NCBI RefSeq assembly: GCF_000177675.1
Contig: NZ_ADGX01000096.1
Span: 1 to 32,155, forward strand
DNA from: Parafrankia sp. EUN1f
Lineage (GTDB): Bacteria > Actinomycetota > Actinomycetes > Frankiales > Frankiaceae
DNA: 32,155 bases
Reading direction: 5' to 3'
Shown: piece after piece, positions 8,439 to 15,778 of the stretch
Numbering within the stretch: position 1 is the first letter of the stretch
Layout of the letters: every line of letters begins with the position of its first letter
Program-made: the position numbers and the translations under genes
Notes under the pieces: model-generated
Seen by the model: the letters and a program-made list of their open reading frames with translations, nothing else
Told to the model about the DNA's origin: nothing
The model's database searches: none

Positions 8439-10250
8439 TCAGGAGGCGGCTGCGGGGCGGGGCGATGCCACGACCGGTGGCGCCACCACCCGGATGCCGA
8501 GCTCCCGTAGCTGCCGCTCATCGACGGTGGTCGGAGCGCCCGTCATCGGGTCCAGCCCGGACTGGGTCTTCGGGAAGGCGATGACCTCGCGGATGTTGTC
8601 CTCGCCCGCGAGGATCGCGACGAGGCGGTCGATACCGAACGCGAAACCGCCGTGCGGCGGCGCGCCGTACCCGAACGGGGTCAGGAAGAACCCGAACCGC
8701 TGCTGCGCCTCGTCGGGCGAGATGCCGAGCAGGCCGAAGATCCGCTGCTGCAGCTCGCTCTCGTGGATCCGGATCGACCCCGAACCCAGCTCCCACCCGT
8801 TCAGGACCAGGTCGTAGGCAAGGCTTCGGACGGCCAGCGGGTCCGACTCCATCTTCTCCACATCGCTGGGATGCGGCCGGGTGAACGGGTGATGCCCGGG
8901 CTTCGGCCGCCCGGTGGTCGCGTCCACGCCGACGAACAGCGGGAAGTCCACGACCCAGACGAAGCGCAGCTCACCCTCGCCCGCGGGCGGGCGCCCCAGG
9001 TCGTTGCGCAGCTGGCCCAGCACCTCGCAGGCCGTCTCCCACTCGTCCGCGACGAGCAGGAGCAGGTCGCCTTCCTGGGCCTGCGTCGCGGCGACGATCG
9101 CGGCGAGCTCCTCGGCGGAGAGGAACTTGGCGACCGGAGACTCCAGCGCGCCGGCGGCGGCGACCCGCATCCACACCAGGCCCTTCGCGCCCAGCTTCTT
9201 GGCGCGGTCGGTCAGCGTGTCGAGCGCCTTGCGGTTGTGGGTGGCCGACCCGCCGGGCACCCGGATGCCCTTGACCGCGGGAGCACCCGCGAAGGCCTTG
9301 AAACCACTGTTCCCGAAGATCGCGGTGAGCTCGACGAGCTCCATCCCGAAACGCAGGTCCGGCTTGTCGACACCGAACCGATTCATGGCATCGTGCCAGG
9401 TCAGCCGCTCGATCGGGGGCATCGCCCGCCCGGAGCCCTCGACGGCGGCCCCGGCCGCGGCCAGCACGGCCGAGGAGACCACACCCAGGACATCGTCCAC
9501 GTCGACGAAGCTCATCTCCAGGTCGAGCTGGGTGAACTCGTACTGGCGGTCGGCGCGCAGGTCCTCGTCCCGCAGGCAGCGGGCAAGCTGGAAGTACCGG
9601 TCCATTCCGCCGACCATCAGCAGCTGCTTGAACAGCTGGGGCGACTGCGGCAGGGCGTAGAAGCTGCCCGGGAACTGCCGGGACGGGACCACGAACTCGC
9701 GGGCGCCCTCCGGCGTCGACGGCATCAGCAGCGGCGTCTCCACCTCGACGAAGCCGCTGTCGGCGAACGCGGAGCGCAGGGCGCCGAGCACGGCCGAGCG
9801 GGTGCGCAGGTTGCGCTGCATCCGCTCGCGGCGAAGGTCGAGGTAGCGGTAGGCGAGCCGGGTGCCCTCCTCGACGGAGTCGGCCCGATCGTCGAGCGGG
9901 AACGGCGGCGGCGTCGCGGTGGAGAGCACCTCGACCGAACAGTCCGTCAGCTCGACGTCGCCCGTCGCCAGCGCCGGGTTGGCGGTGCCCTCGGGCCGGA
10001 CGGAAACGGTACCGGTGATCCGCAGGACGTACTCGGAGCGGGCGTCGACCGAGCCGTCGACGACGCACTGCAGCAGCCCGGAATGGTCCCGCAGGTCGAC
10101 GAACATCAGCGACTGGCCGTGCTGGCGTCGGTGGGCGACCCACCCGCACACCGTGACCCGCTGGCCGGCATTGTCCAGCCGCAGATCGCCGCACAGATGG
10201 GTACGCATCGCCGTGCTGTGCGTTCCGGGCGTGCTGGAGGCTGTCGACAT
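8439..10250 (-). CDS. aspS: Aspartyl-tRNA synthetase
   Basis: Class II synthetase of bacterial type, 603 aa from the chosen start. The order is N-terminal OB-fold anticodon domain (about 15-115), catalytic core with motif 2 (DRYFQLARCLRDEDLRADRQYEFTQLDLEMSF, about 217-248), a GAD insertion domain, and motif 3 (GFAFGIDRLVAILAGEDNIREVIAFP). Residue H44 (RRQHG) occupies the position where non-discriminating AspRS have His and E. coli has Leu, so it may also charge tRNA-Asn. The loop after it (GQSLMF) looks one residue longer than in E. coli or mycobacterial enzymes. The ATG at 10250 has AGGA nine bases upstream. The ATG at 10208, where homology begins, lacks a clear site. It is not next to hisS, the usual partner, so a second aspS elsewhere is possible. 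Confidence 0.93.
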   Translation of the reverse strand: MSTASSTPGTHSTAMRTHLCGDLRLDNAGQRVTVCGWVAHRRQHGQSLMFVDLRDHSGLLQCVVDGSVDARSEYVLRITGTVSVRPEGTANPALATGDVELTDCSVEVLSTATPPPFPLDDRADSVEEGTRLAYRYLDLRRERMQRNLRTRSAVLGALRSAFADSGFVEVETPLLMPSTPEGAREFVVPSRQFPGSFYALPQSPQLFKQLLMVGGMDRYFQLARCLRDEDLRADRQYEFTQLDLEMSFVDVDDVLGVVSSAVLAAAGAAVEGSGRAMPPIERLTWHDAMNRFGVDKPDLRFGMELVELTAIFGNSGFKAFAGAPAVKGIRVPGGSATHNRKALDTLTDRAKKLGAKGLVWMRVAAAGALESPVAKFLSAEELAAIVAATQAQEGDLLLLVADEWETACEVLGQLRNDLGRPPAGEGELRFVWVVDFPLFVGVDATTGRPKPGHHPFTRPHPSDVEKMESDPLAVRSLAYDLVLNGWELGSGSIRIHESELQQRIFGLLGISPDEAQQRFGFFLTPFGYGAPPHGGFAFGIDRLVAILAGEDNIREVIAFPKTQSGLDPMTGAPTTVDERQLRELGIRVVAPPVVASPRPAAAS

Positions 10251-10325
10251 TGCCATCCGTCCTGTATCACTGCGTGCCGCTGTCACTGGTGCCGCTGTCA
10301 CGACACCACGAATCAGAGGAATCCT

Positions 10326-10339
10326 GTATCTCGAGATAC
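10326..10339. promoter_or_regulatory. 14-bp perfect palindrome upstream of aspS
   Basis: GTATCTCGAGATAC is a perfect 14-bp palindrome 76 bp upstream of the aspS start, in the 147-bp gap behind the PH-like gene. Its AT content and symmetry are unusual against the local sequence and fit an operator for a dimeric repressor. No regulator gene is nearby, so the binding protein is unknown. Confidence 0.4.
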
Positions 10340-10397
10340 GTGATGCCTGCCGGCGACCCTATCGGAAGGACGCCCGTTGATCGGCCGCGCGGCGGCC

Positions 10398-10778
10398 TCA
10401 GCGGCGCAGGGCGCGGATGAATCGCGCCGCCTCGGCGCGCATCCGGTTCGGGATTCGCAGGATCTGACGCCCGCTGGGCGTTGTGAGCTCCACCACGATC
10501 ACCTCGCCGTGGCGCAGACCGCGGGAGGCGGACACATCGCGCCGATCGAGCGAGACGTCGAACCAGTCACCTTCGCGGGGGAACGGCGCGACCACGAGAA
10601 GCCGCCGCGTCGTCAGCAGAATCCAGCGCGACATTCCGAGCCGATGCCCCATGAAACGCTCGGCCTTCGCGACGACACGCCCGCCACCTGCGGGATCGGT
10701 CATCCGGCCACGGAGCACGACCTCGATGAACTCGCCCTCTTCCAGAGGGACCCGCGGGGGCTTGCGGACAGCGGACAC
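10398..10778 (-). CDS. Small PH-like (bPH) domain protein
   Basis: A 126-aa soluble protein. After a short basic N-terminus it has the look of a bacterial pleckstrin-homology-like fold: [16 protein letters not shown] (a transition from first strands to a TTRRLLV turn, residues about 52-67), [17 protein letters not shown], and a final strand-helix [23 protein letters not shown]. No enzymatic motif or membrane segment is seen, so the function is unknown. The GTG at 10778 is chosen because GGAAGG lies nine bases upstream; the GTG at 10787 overlaps that site. A much longer open frame continues upstream on this strand, but it is antisense to the nucleoside phosphorylase and is not credible. It lies upstream of aspS on the same strand and diverges from the phosphorylase. 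Confidence 0.7.
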   Translation of the reverse strand: MSAVRKPPRVPLEEGEFIEVVLRGRMTDPAGGGRVVAKAERFMGHRLGMSRWILLTTRRLLVVAPFPREGDWFDVSLDRRDVSASRGLRHGEVIVVELTTPSGRQILRIPNRMRAEAARFIRALRR

Positions 10779-10871
10779 GAGCGCCACCCTTCCAGTGTGC
10801 TCCGCGTACGCCACGTCGTGGCGTGCTTGGGCCACCCCGGTGTGGTCGGAGCGTGCCCGTACAGTCGCCTG

Positions 10872-11696
10872 GTGGCGGAACGTGGCAGCATCGGCGGTCA
10901 ACCAGGGGCGGAGGCCGAGGCCTCGGCCGCCCGGCTGGCCGGTGTCACCGGGGTGGATCGGCATGACGTGGCAATCGTGCTGGGGTCGGGCTGGCGGCCC
11001 GCCGCCGACGTCCTGGCGCGCGCCGGCGGGGACGTCATCGACATCCCCTTCTCCGACCTGGGCGGCTTTCCGGTGTCGGAGGTGTCCGGGCACACGCCGA
11101 AGGTCCGCTCCATCCAGGTCGGCGGAAAGTGGCTGCTGGTCTTCCTCGGCCGGGTGCACCCCTATGAGGGCCATGACCTCACCCGGGTCGTGCACACCGT
11201 CCGCACCGCGCGCGCCGCGGGTGCCCGCACCGTGATCCTGACGAACGCGGCCGGTGGGTTGCGGTCGGACATGTACGTCGGCCAGCCGGTGCTGATCGCC
11301 GACCATCTCAACCTGACCGGGCGCTCCCCGCTGGTAGGCCCGCTGTTCACCGACCTCACCGACGCCTATTCGCCGCGGCTGCGCTCGCTCGCGCGCACCA
11401 TCGAGCCCGGCCTGGCCGAAGGTGTCTACGCCGCGCTGCCCGGCCCCCACTACGAGACACCGGCGGAGATCCGCATGCTGCGCGGCCTCGGCGCCGATCT
11501 CGTCGGAATGTCCACGGTGCACGAGACGATCGCGGCTCGTGCCCTCGGGCTGGAGGTGCTGGCGCTGTCCCTGGTGTCGAACCTGGCCGCGGGGATGACC
11601 GGCACGCCGCTGAGCCACACCGAGGTGCTTGCCGCGGGTGCCGCCGCGGCCGAGCGGATGGGCTCGATCCTCGCGAAGATCGTCCCGTCGCTGTGA
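10872..11696 (+). CDS. punA: Purine nucleoside phosphorylase
   Basis: Phosphorolyses inosine, guanosine and their deoxy forms to base plus (deoxy)ribose-1-phosphate. It is a 274-aa trimeric-type PNP: VLGSGW (36-41, phosphate loop), HPYEGH (96-101, phosphate-binding His), TNAAGGL (124-130), [12 protein letters not shown] (189-200) and [11 protein letters not shown] (212-222, purine and ribose contacts). N237 in SLVSNLAAG is the base-binding asparagine. The GTG at 10872 starts just before the conserved core. It has no ribosome site, but TACAGT (10860-10865) ends six bases before it, so a leaderless transcript is plausible. The mycobacterial orthologue (Rv3307, deoD) is likewise followed by pmmB. 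Products pass to the mutase and DeoC in this window. Confidence 0.93.
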   Translation: MAERGSIGGQPGAEAEASAARLAGVTGVDRHDVAIVLGSGWRPAADVLARAGGDVIDIPFSDLGGFPVSEVSGHTPKVRSIQVGGKWLLVFLGRVHPYEGHDLTRVVHTVRTARAAGARTVILTNAAGGLRSDMYVGQPVLIADHLNLTGRSPLVGPLFTDLTDAYSPRLRSLARTIEPGLAEGVYAALPGPHYETPAEIRMLRGLGADLVGMSTVHETIAARALGLEVLALSLVSNLAAGMTGTPLSHTEVLAAGAAAAERMGSILAKIVPSL

Positions 11697-12540
11697 TGCC
11701 CCGCTGCTGTGACGTCCCCTGCCGTGGCGTTGTGAAGGCGCGTTGAACCGCGAGCCGCACGGACCACCCAGCCTGCCCGGCCTGCCCGGCGTGCCGGGCC
11801 TGCCCGGATCGCTGGCGGCGCAGGTCGCCTCCTGGCTGCGCGGCGACCCCGACCCGGACGACCGGGCGGAACTTGCCCGGCTGATCGCCGCGGGGGACGT
11901 CGAAACGGTTTCCGGCTGCTTCGCCGGCCCGCTGGCCTTCGGCACCGCCGGGCTGCGCGGGCCGCTGCGGCCCGGGCCCGCCGGTATGAACACCGCCGTG
12001 GTGCGCCGGACCACGGCCGGCCTCGCGCAGTGGCTGCGCGGCCGGGCCGGCGGGGTGGACCCGACGGTGGTCATCGGCTACGACGCGCGCCGGCGGAGCG
12101 ACCGGTTCGCGCTCGACGCCGCGCGGGTGCTGGCCGGTGCCGGGGCGCGGGCGCTGCTGCTACCGGCACCCACGCCCACACCCGTGGTCGCCTTCGCGGT
12201 CCGCCACCTCGCCGCCGACGCCGGAATCGTCATCACGGCCAGCCACAATCCGGCCGCCGACAACGGCTACAAGGTGTATCTGGCCGGATTCGGCGGAGGA
12301 GCGCGCAGCGGGGGATCCGCCGACGGGGGACCTGCCGGCAGGGGAACCGGCGCCGGCGATCCCGGGCATGGTGCCCAGCTCGTCGCACCAGCCGACGCCG
12401 AGATCGAACGCGCGATCGCGGCTGTCGGCCCGGCGGTGGACATCCCTCTCGCCGACCACTGGCACAGCCTGGACGACTCGATCGTCGCCGCGTACGTCGA
12501 GGGTGCGGTGACCGCGGTCGGCGAGGTTGGCGCCGGTCCG

Positions 12541-12640
12541 GCTGGTGCTGCCGGTGCTGCCGGTGCTGCTGGTGCTGCTGGTGCTGCCCGCGGCGCTGGT
12601 TCTGCCCATGGCGCTGGTGCGGCCCGTAACGCTGGTGCGC
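12541..12640 (+). repeat. In-frame GGTGCTGCC-type tandem repeat in pmmB
   Basis: About eleven degenerate 9-bp units of the form GGTGCTGCC, encoding a Gly-Ala-Ala run that drifts into GAGSAHGAGAARNAG. The array ends about 55 bp before the frameshift point and lies between two conserved mutase segments (AYVEGAV and CVAYTPLHG), so it is a linker expansion rather than part of the fold. Confidence 0.8.
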
Positions 12641-13418
12641 CGGATGTGGTGGGCGGCCCGCCGCCGCTGTGCGTCGCCTACACGCCGCTGCACGGGGTGG
12701 GGCGGACGTGGTCGACGCGGTGTTCCGCCGGGCCGGTCTGGCTGCCCCCGTCGCCGTCGCCGACCAGCGGGAACCCGATCCGGCCTTCCCGACGGTGCCG
12801 TTCCCGAACCCGGAGGAGCCCGGGGCCCTGGACGCGGTCCTCGCACTCGGTGAGCGCCTCGGGGCCGATCTGGTGCTGGCGAACGACCCGGACGCCGATC
12901 GCTGCGCCGCCGCGGTCGGCCGCCGGATCCTCACCGGAGACGAGGTCGGCCTGCTGCTCGCCGAGCAGGTGCTGCGGGAGCGGCCCGGACCGGTCGCCAC
13001 CACCATCGTCAGCTCGTCGGCGCTGCGGGAGCTGGCGCGCCGGTACGGAGTGCCCTGCGCGGAGACACTGACCGGCTTCAAGTGGATCATGCGGGCGGAT
13101 CCGCGCCTGGTGTTCGGCTACGAGGAGGCCTTGGGCTACGCCGTCGCGCCCGACCTGGTCCGGGACAAGGACGGCATCACCGCCGCCCTCGCCCTGGCAC
13201 ACGCCGCGCTCCGCGCGAAGCGCGCCGGCCGGACGCTACTCGACGTACTGGACGACCTGTGCCGCGAGGTGGGCGTCTTCGCCACCGGTCAGGTCTCCGC
13301 CCGTTTCACCGACCTCGCCGCGATCGACGCGGCGATGGGCGCTCTGCGTGCGTCGCCGCCGTCGCACCTCGGCGGCCGGGCGGTCAGCGCGGTACGCGAC
13401 CTGCTCGGCGGACCCACC

Positions 13419-13472
13419 GGGTCCGCTGGAGGTGCCGGGTCCGCTGGAGGTGCCGGGTCCGCCGGAGGTACT
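13419..13472 (+). repeat. 18-bp tandem repeat, three copies, in pmmB
   Basis: Three copies of GGGTCCGCTGGAGGTGCC (13419-13436, 13437-13454, 13455-13472, the last with three changes). They encode repeated Gly-Ser-Ala-Gly-Gly-Ala between the conserved RDLLGG helix and the final phosphate-binding domain of the mutase. Confidence 0.9.
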
Positions 13473-13703
13473 GGAGCTGCCGGCCCGGCCGGCGAAAGCC
13501 TGCCGGCCGCCGACGTCCTGATCCTTCACCTGGCCGGCGCCGCCCGCGTCGTCGCCCGCCCGAGCGGGACGGAACCCAAGCTCAAGCTCTATCTGCAGAC
13601 CGTGGTGGGCCCGGCGGACGTCGCGGCCATGGGGCTGCCCGCCGCCCGGCGGCGGGCAGAGTCCGAACTCGCGGCGCTGCGCGACGACATCCAGGCACTG
13701 CTG

Positions 13704-13721
13704 CGGCTTTAGCGGCTTTAG
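13704..13721 (+). repeat. 9-bp duplication containing the pmmB stop codon
   Basis: CGGCTTTAG occurs twice in tandem (13704-13712, 13713-13721). The first copy holds the TAG stop of pmmB and the second an identical in-frame stop. It is one of several stop-codon-linked tandem duplications in the window. Confidence 0.85.
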
Positions 13722-13749
13722 CGCAACGGCAGCGCTTTAGGTGCGGCCA

Positions 13750-13802
13750 AAAGCCCCTCCCGCGCATCGGGGGCCCAGCCTGTCCGAAAAGCGGAGGGCT
13801 TT
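13750..13802 (+). terminator. Hairpin downstream of pmmB
   Basis: AAAGCCCCTCC (13750-13760) pairs with GGAGGGCTTT (13793-13802) with one bulged C. A second, internal pairing GCCCC/GGGGC is possible. It lies about 38 bp after the pmmB stop and ends in CTTTCGTCGTC, so it is a plausible terminator of the punA-pmmB unit. Confidence 0.5.
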
Positions 13803-13838
13803 CGTCGTCCCAGAGCCCGTAGCAAGATCATGATCTCC

Positions 13839-13882
13839 GGGCTGCTGCTGCCGAGCAAGGCTTGAGGATTCTGGTCACCAGA
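13839..13882 (+). repeat. Palindromic repeat copy 2 (one arm preserved)
   Basis: GGGCTGCTGCTGCCGAGCAAG followed by CTTGAGGATTCTGGT corresponds to the minus strand of copy 3 (flank GGGCTG, CTGCTGCCG, GCAAG, TTGAGGAT). The partner arm beyond 13882 is not recognisable, so this copy has decayed or recombined. Confidence 0.6.
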
Positions 13883-14072
13883 GGCCAGAGATCGTGTAGC
13901 GAAATCCCGAGACACGGCGGATCCGGGACCACCGGTGTTGGGCTGGCGATCCGTGTCCACTCGCCGCACGGCCACCGGCTACCCGGGGCCACCCACCGGG
14001 GATCCCGCGCCATCGCGCAGCGCCAGCAATTCATATCAAGAGCGACAAAAAGGGTGCGGAGCCACCTTGCAA

Positions 14073-14146
14073 TCCGCAAGAGTTGAGGATTTTGGTTGCG
14101 AGAACGACCACGATCCTCAACTCTTGCCCGGCAGCAGCCACAGCCC
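14073..14146 (-). repeat. Palindromic repeat copy 3 (complete)
   Basis: The best-preserved copy: perfect 15-bp arms GCAAGAGTTGAGGAT (14076-14090) and ATCCTCAACTCTTGC (14113-14127) with a 22-nt loop, plus a one-sided GGCAGCAGCCACAGCCC flank (14130-14146). The flank gives the element an orientation. It lies about 80 bp downstream of the Uma2 gene's stop and could also act as its terminator. Confidence 0.75.
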
Positions 14147-14226
14147 GAAGCTCGGGATACCCTCGGCGCTCAGGGCCCCGGCGCCGGTGCCAGCCCGGCA
14201 CCCGTGTCAGCTGCGCGGAGACTGCG

Positions 14227-14793
14227 TCAGAGCCGGGTCAGGTCGATCCTGACCGGGAACGGTGCGACGGCGTCGACGACGCCCGTGAAGACCTCACCGG
14301 CGTGGTAGGTCCGACTCGCCGGGTCGAGGACGTGGGTGCAGACGACGGGGACTCCGGCGGGCGGCTGCTCGACCCGCCAGTAGTAGGAGATACCGGCCTT
14401 CGCGTACTGCTCGGCCTTGACGATCCGGTCGGTCGTCTCCGAGCCGGGCGAGACGACCTCGACGACGAGCAGGATGTGCTCGGGGCGGGCCGGCATGACG
14501 TCGATCGTGTCGGCGCGGTAGACGGTGACATCGGGGCGCCGGTTCGTCAGCGGCACGTCCTGAAGTCGGACGTCGAAGTCGAAGTCGGCGTTCCAGCCCG
14601 GCCCGGCCGCGGCTTCCAGGGCGACGGCGAGGATCTTGATCAGCCGGTTGTGGCGTTTGGACGCGCTGGGGCTCACGACGATCATCCCGTCCACGATCTC
14701 GATGCCCGCGCACTGCTCCGGGGACCAGGAGTCGTACTGGTCGGCGGTGATCTGCTGGTGCATCCAGGCAGGGGCGATCATCTCGGCGGTGAT
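14227..14793 (-). CDS. Uma2-family (DUF820) restriction-endonuclease-fold protein
   Basis: PD-(D/E)XK-fold protein of the Uma2 group, a family abundant in Frankia, Streptomyces and cyanobacteria with no firmly known role. Counting from the ATG at 14781, the motif residues are D84 (RRPDVTVY), E108 (LVVEVVSPGS), D118 and K122 (TDRIVKAEQYAKAGISYYW). The strong ribosome site AGGAGGT ends too far (17 nt) from that ATG but five bases before an in-frame ATC at 14793, which would give fMet-Thr-Ala-Glu-Met-Ile-Ala-Pro. I therefore annotate from 14793 as a possible non-canonical AUC start or a mutated ATG, with 14781 as the fallback. It is isolated between pmmB and deoC and shows no link to the salvage pathway. 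Confidence 0.8.
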   Translation of the reverse strand: MTAEMIAPAWMHQQITADQYDSWSPEQCAGIEIVDGMIVVSPSASKRHNRLIKILAVALEAAAGPGWNADFDFDVRLQDVPLTNRRPDVTVYRADTIDVMPARPEHILLVVEVVSPGSETTDRIVKAEQYAKAGISYYWRVEQPPAGVPVVCTHVLDPASRTYHAGEVFTGVVDAVAPFPVRIDLTRL

Positions 14794-14913
14794 GGCGCAC
14801 CTCCTCGCAATGGTGGCGGGCGTGAACCTCCGGACCAGCGTAACGCCCGAGCCGGCTGTCGCCGGCGGGGTTGCAGCCGGCCGGCCTGGCGTCCGGATCA
14901 GACCGGCCTGACG

Positions 14914-14944
14914 CCGGGATCACCGGGATCACCGGGATCACCGG
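14914..14944. repeat. 9-bp tandem repeat downstream of deoC
   Basis: CCGGGATCA repeated 3.4 times (14914-14922, 14923-14931, 14932-14940, then CCGG). It lies about 20 bp beyond the deoC stop codon on that gene's downstream side. Read on the minus strand in the deoC frame it would continue as Val-Ile-Pro repeats. Confidence 0.85.
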
Positions 14945-14965
14945 CCAGCCGGTCAGCTGGTCAGC

Positions 14966-15730
14966 TCAGACCGGGATGTCGGCCAGAATGTCCTTGGTCG
15001 CCGAGAGCCCGAGGCGGGTGGCCCCGGCCTCGAGGAACGCCAGTGCCTGCGGCGCGGTGCGGATGCCCCCGGACGCCTTCACGCCCAGCCGGCCTCCGAC
15101 CGCCGCCACCATCGCCCGGACTGCGCGCAGCGACGCCCCGCCGGCGGGGTGGAAACCGGTCGAGGTCTTCACGTACTCTGCCCCGCCGCTCTCGGCGGCG
15201 CGGCAGGCGGCCGCGATGCACTCGTCGGGCAGCAACGCGGTCTCCAGGATCACCTTGAGGATCACATGCGGCGGCACCGACAGCCGCACCTCGGTGATCT
15301 CGGTCTCGATGGCGCGCCAGTTCTCATCCATGGCGTTCGCGATGTCGATGACCATGTCGATCTCGGTGGCTCCGTCGGCGACCGCTCGGCGGGCCTCCTC
15401 GGCCTTGATCACCGTGAGGCCCGTTCCGTGTGGGAAGCCCACGACGGAGGCCACGGCGAACGAAGGCTCGTCGTCCTTGCCCGCCTGCCTTGCGCTCGCG
15501 GCGGCCAGGTACACGTGGGTCGGCGCGACGCAGACGGTGCCGACCCCGAGCTTCGCCGCATCCGTGCACAGGTTGACGATCTCCTCGCCGGTCGCCTCCG
15601 GGCGCAGCAGCGTGTGATCGATGATCTTCGCGAGGTCGGCGCGGCGAAGGGCGGCCGGAGGTGGCGTCGCGTCGTCGCCCGACGCGGGACGATCCGGAAC
15701 GGTGGGGTCCGTCGGCATACCTGGCATCAT
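14966..15730 (-). CDS. deoC: Deoxyribose-phosphate aldolase
   Basis: Splits 2-deoxyribose-5-phosphate into acetaldehyde and glyceraldehyde-3-phosphate, draining the sugar released from deoxynucleosides. It is a 254-aa TIM barrel: IDHTLLRPEAT (37-47), D125 in GATEIDMVIDI, the Schiff-base lysine K188 in YVKTSTGF and the second active-site lysine K218 in VKASGGIR. The C-terminal GLSATKD replaces the more usual GTSSG phosphate-loop wording. An Ala/Pro-rich stretch of about 25 residues precedes the fold. Starts at 15730, 15727 and 15718 are all possible, none with a clear ribosome site. It diverges from upp across only 48 bp and acts downstream of the PNP and mutase genes. Confidence 0.93.
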   Translation of the reverse strand: MMPGMPTDPTVPDRPASGDDATPPPAALRRADLAKIIDHTLLRPEATGEEIVNLCTDAAKLGVGTVCVAPTHVYLAAASARQAGKDDEPSFAVASVVGFPHGTGLTVIKAEEARRAVADGATEIDMVIDIANAMDENWRAIETEITEVRLSVPPHVILKVILETALLPDECIAAACRAAESGGAEYVKTSTGFHPAGGASLRAVRAMVAAVGGRLGVKASGGIRTAPQALAFLEAGATRLGLSATKDILADIPV

Positions 15731-15778
15731 CGCTCATCGAAAAACCGGAACCCAGAAGTCTCCCGGCAGGAGCCAACC
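15731..15778. promoter_or_regulatory. Short divergent region between deoC and upp
   Basis: 48 bp hold the start signals of both genes. On the plus strand GGCAGGAG (15766-15773) serves as the upp ribosome site. Part of the segment (CCCAGAAG, then CTCCCGGCAGGAGCC) loosely recalls the outer flank of the palindromic repeat, but the TGAGGAT core is missing, so this is not counted as a copy. Confidence 0.35.

Larger units (their letters stand above)
11743..13712 (+). pseudogene. pmmB: Phosphomannomutase/phosphopentomutase-type PmmB, one-base frameshift
   Basis: Alpha-D-phosphohexomutase of the PmmB group, which next to PNP probably interconverts pentose-1- and pentose-5-phosphates. Frame one carries FGTAGLRG (66-73) and the phosphoserine loop ITASHNP (S167). 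Frame two carries the metal loop DPDADR, the sugar loop GYEEALGY and the phosphate loop RPSGTEPKLKLY. The frames join at 12694-12704, where HGVG should run into ADVVDAVF. One G is missing in GGGGTGGGG. Corrected, the protein is about 656 aa, against 534 as I recall for M. tuberculosis. The extra length is three Gly/Ala-rich inserts (about 181-208, 266-303 and near 13415-13495) and a collagen-like LPGLPGVPGLPG N-terminus. The TTG at 11743 has GAAGG four bases upstream; the GTG at 11791 is an alternative. Whether the frameshift is real cannot be told here. Confidence 0.8.
13803..14226. other. Gene-free region with two inverted copies of the palindromic repeat
   Basis: About 420 bp with no credible gene. 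It contains two copies of the window's dispersed repeat in opposite orientation (13839-13882 and 14073-14146) with about 190 bp between them. The interior shows no protein homology I recognise. Two inverted copies around a short non-coding core could be a MITE-like unit, but I see no clear target-site duplication. Confidence 0.45.

Noticed and set aside
10398-12074. Long minus-strand open frame across punA and into pmmB
   Set aside because: Only its last 126 codons look like a protein (the PH-like gene). The rest is antisense to the conserved phosphorylase and is a by-product of high GC content.
15736-15770. Possible fourth copy of the palindromic repeat between deoC and upp
   Set aside because: Only the outer flank-like CTCCCGGCAGGAGCC matches. 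The TGAGGAT core and the partner arm are missing, and the stretch also contains the upp ribosome site.
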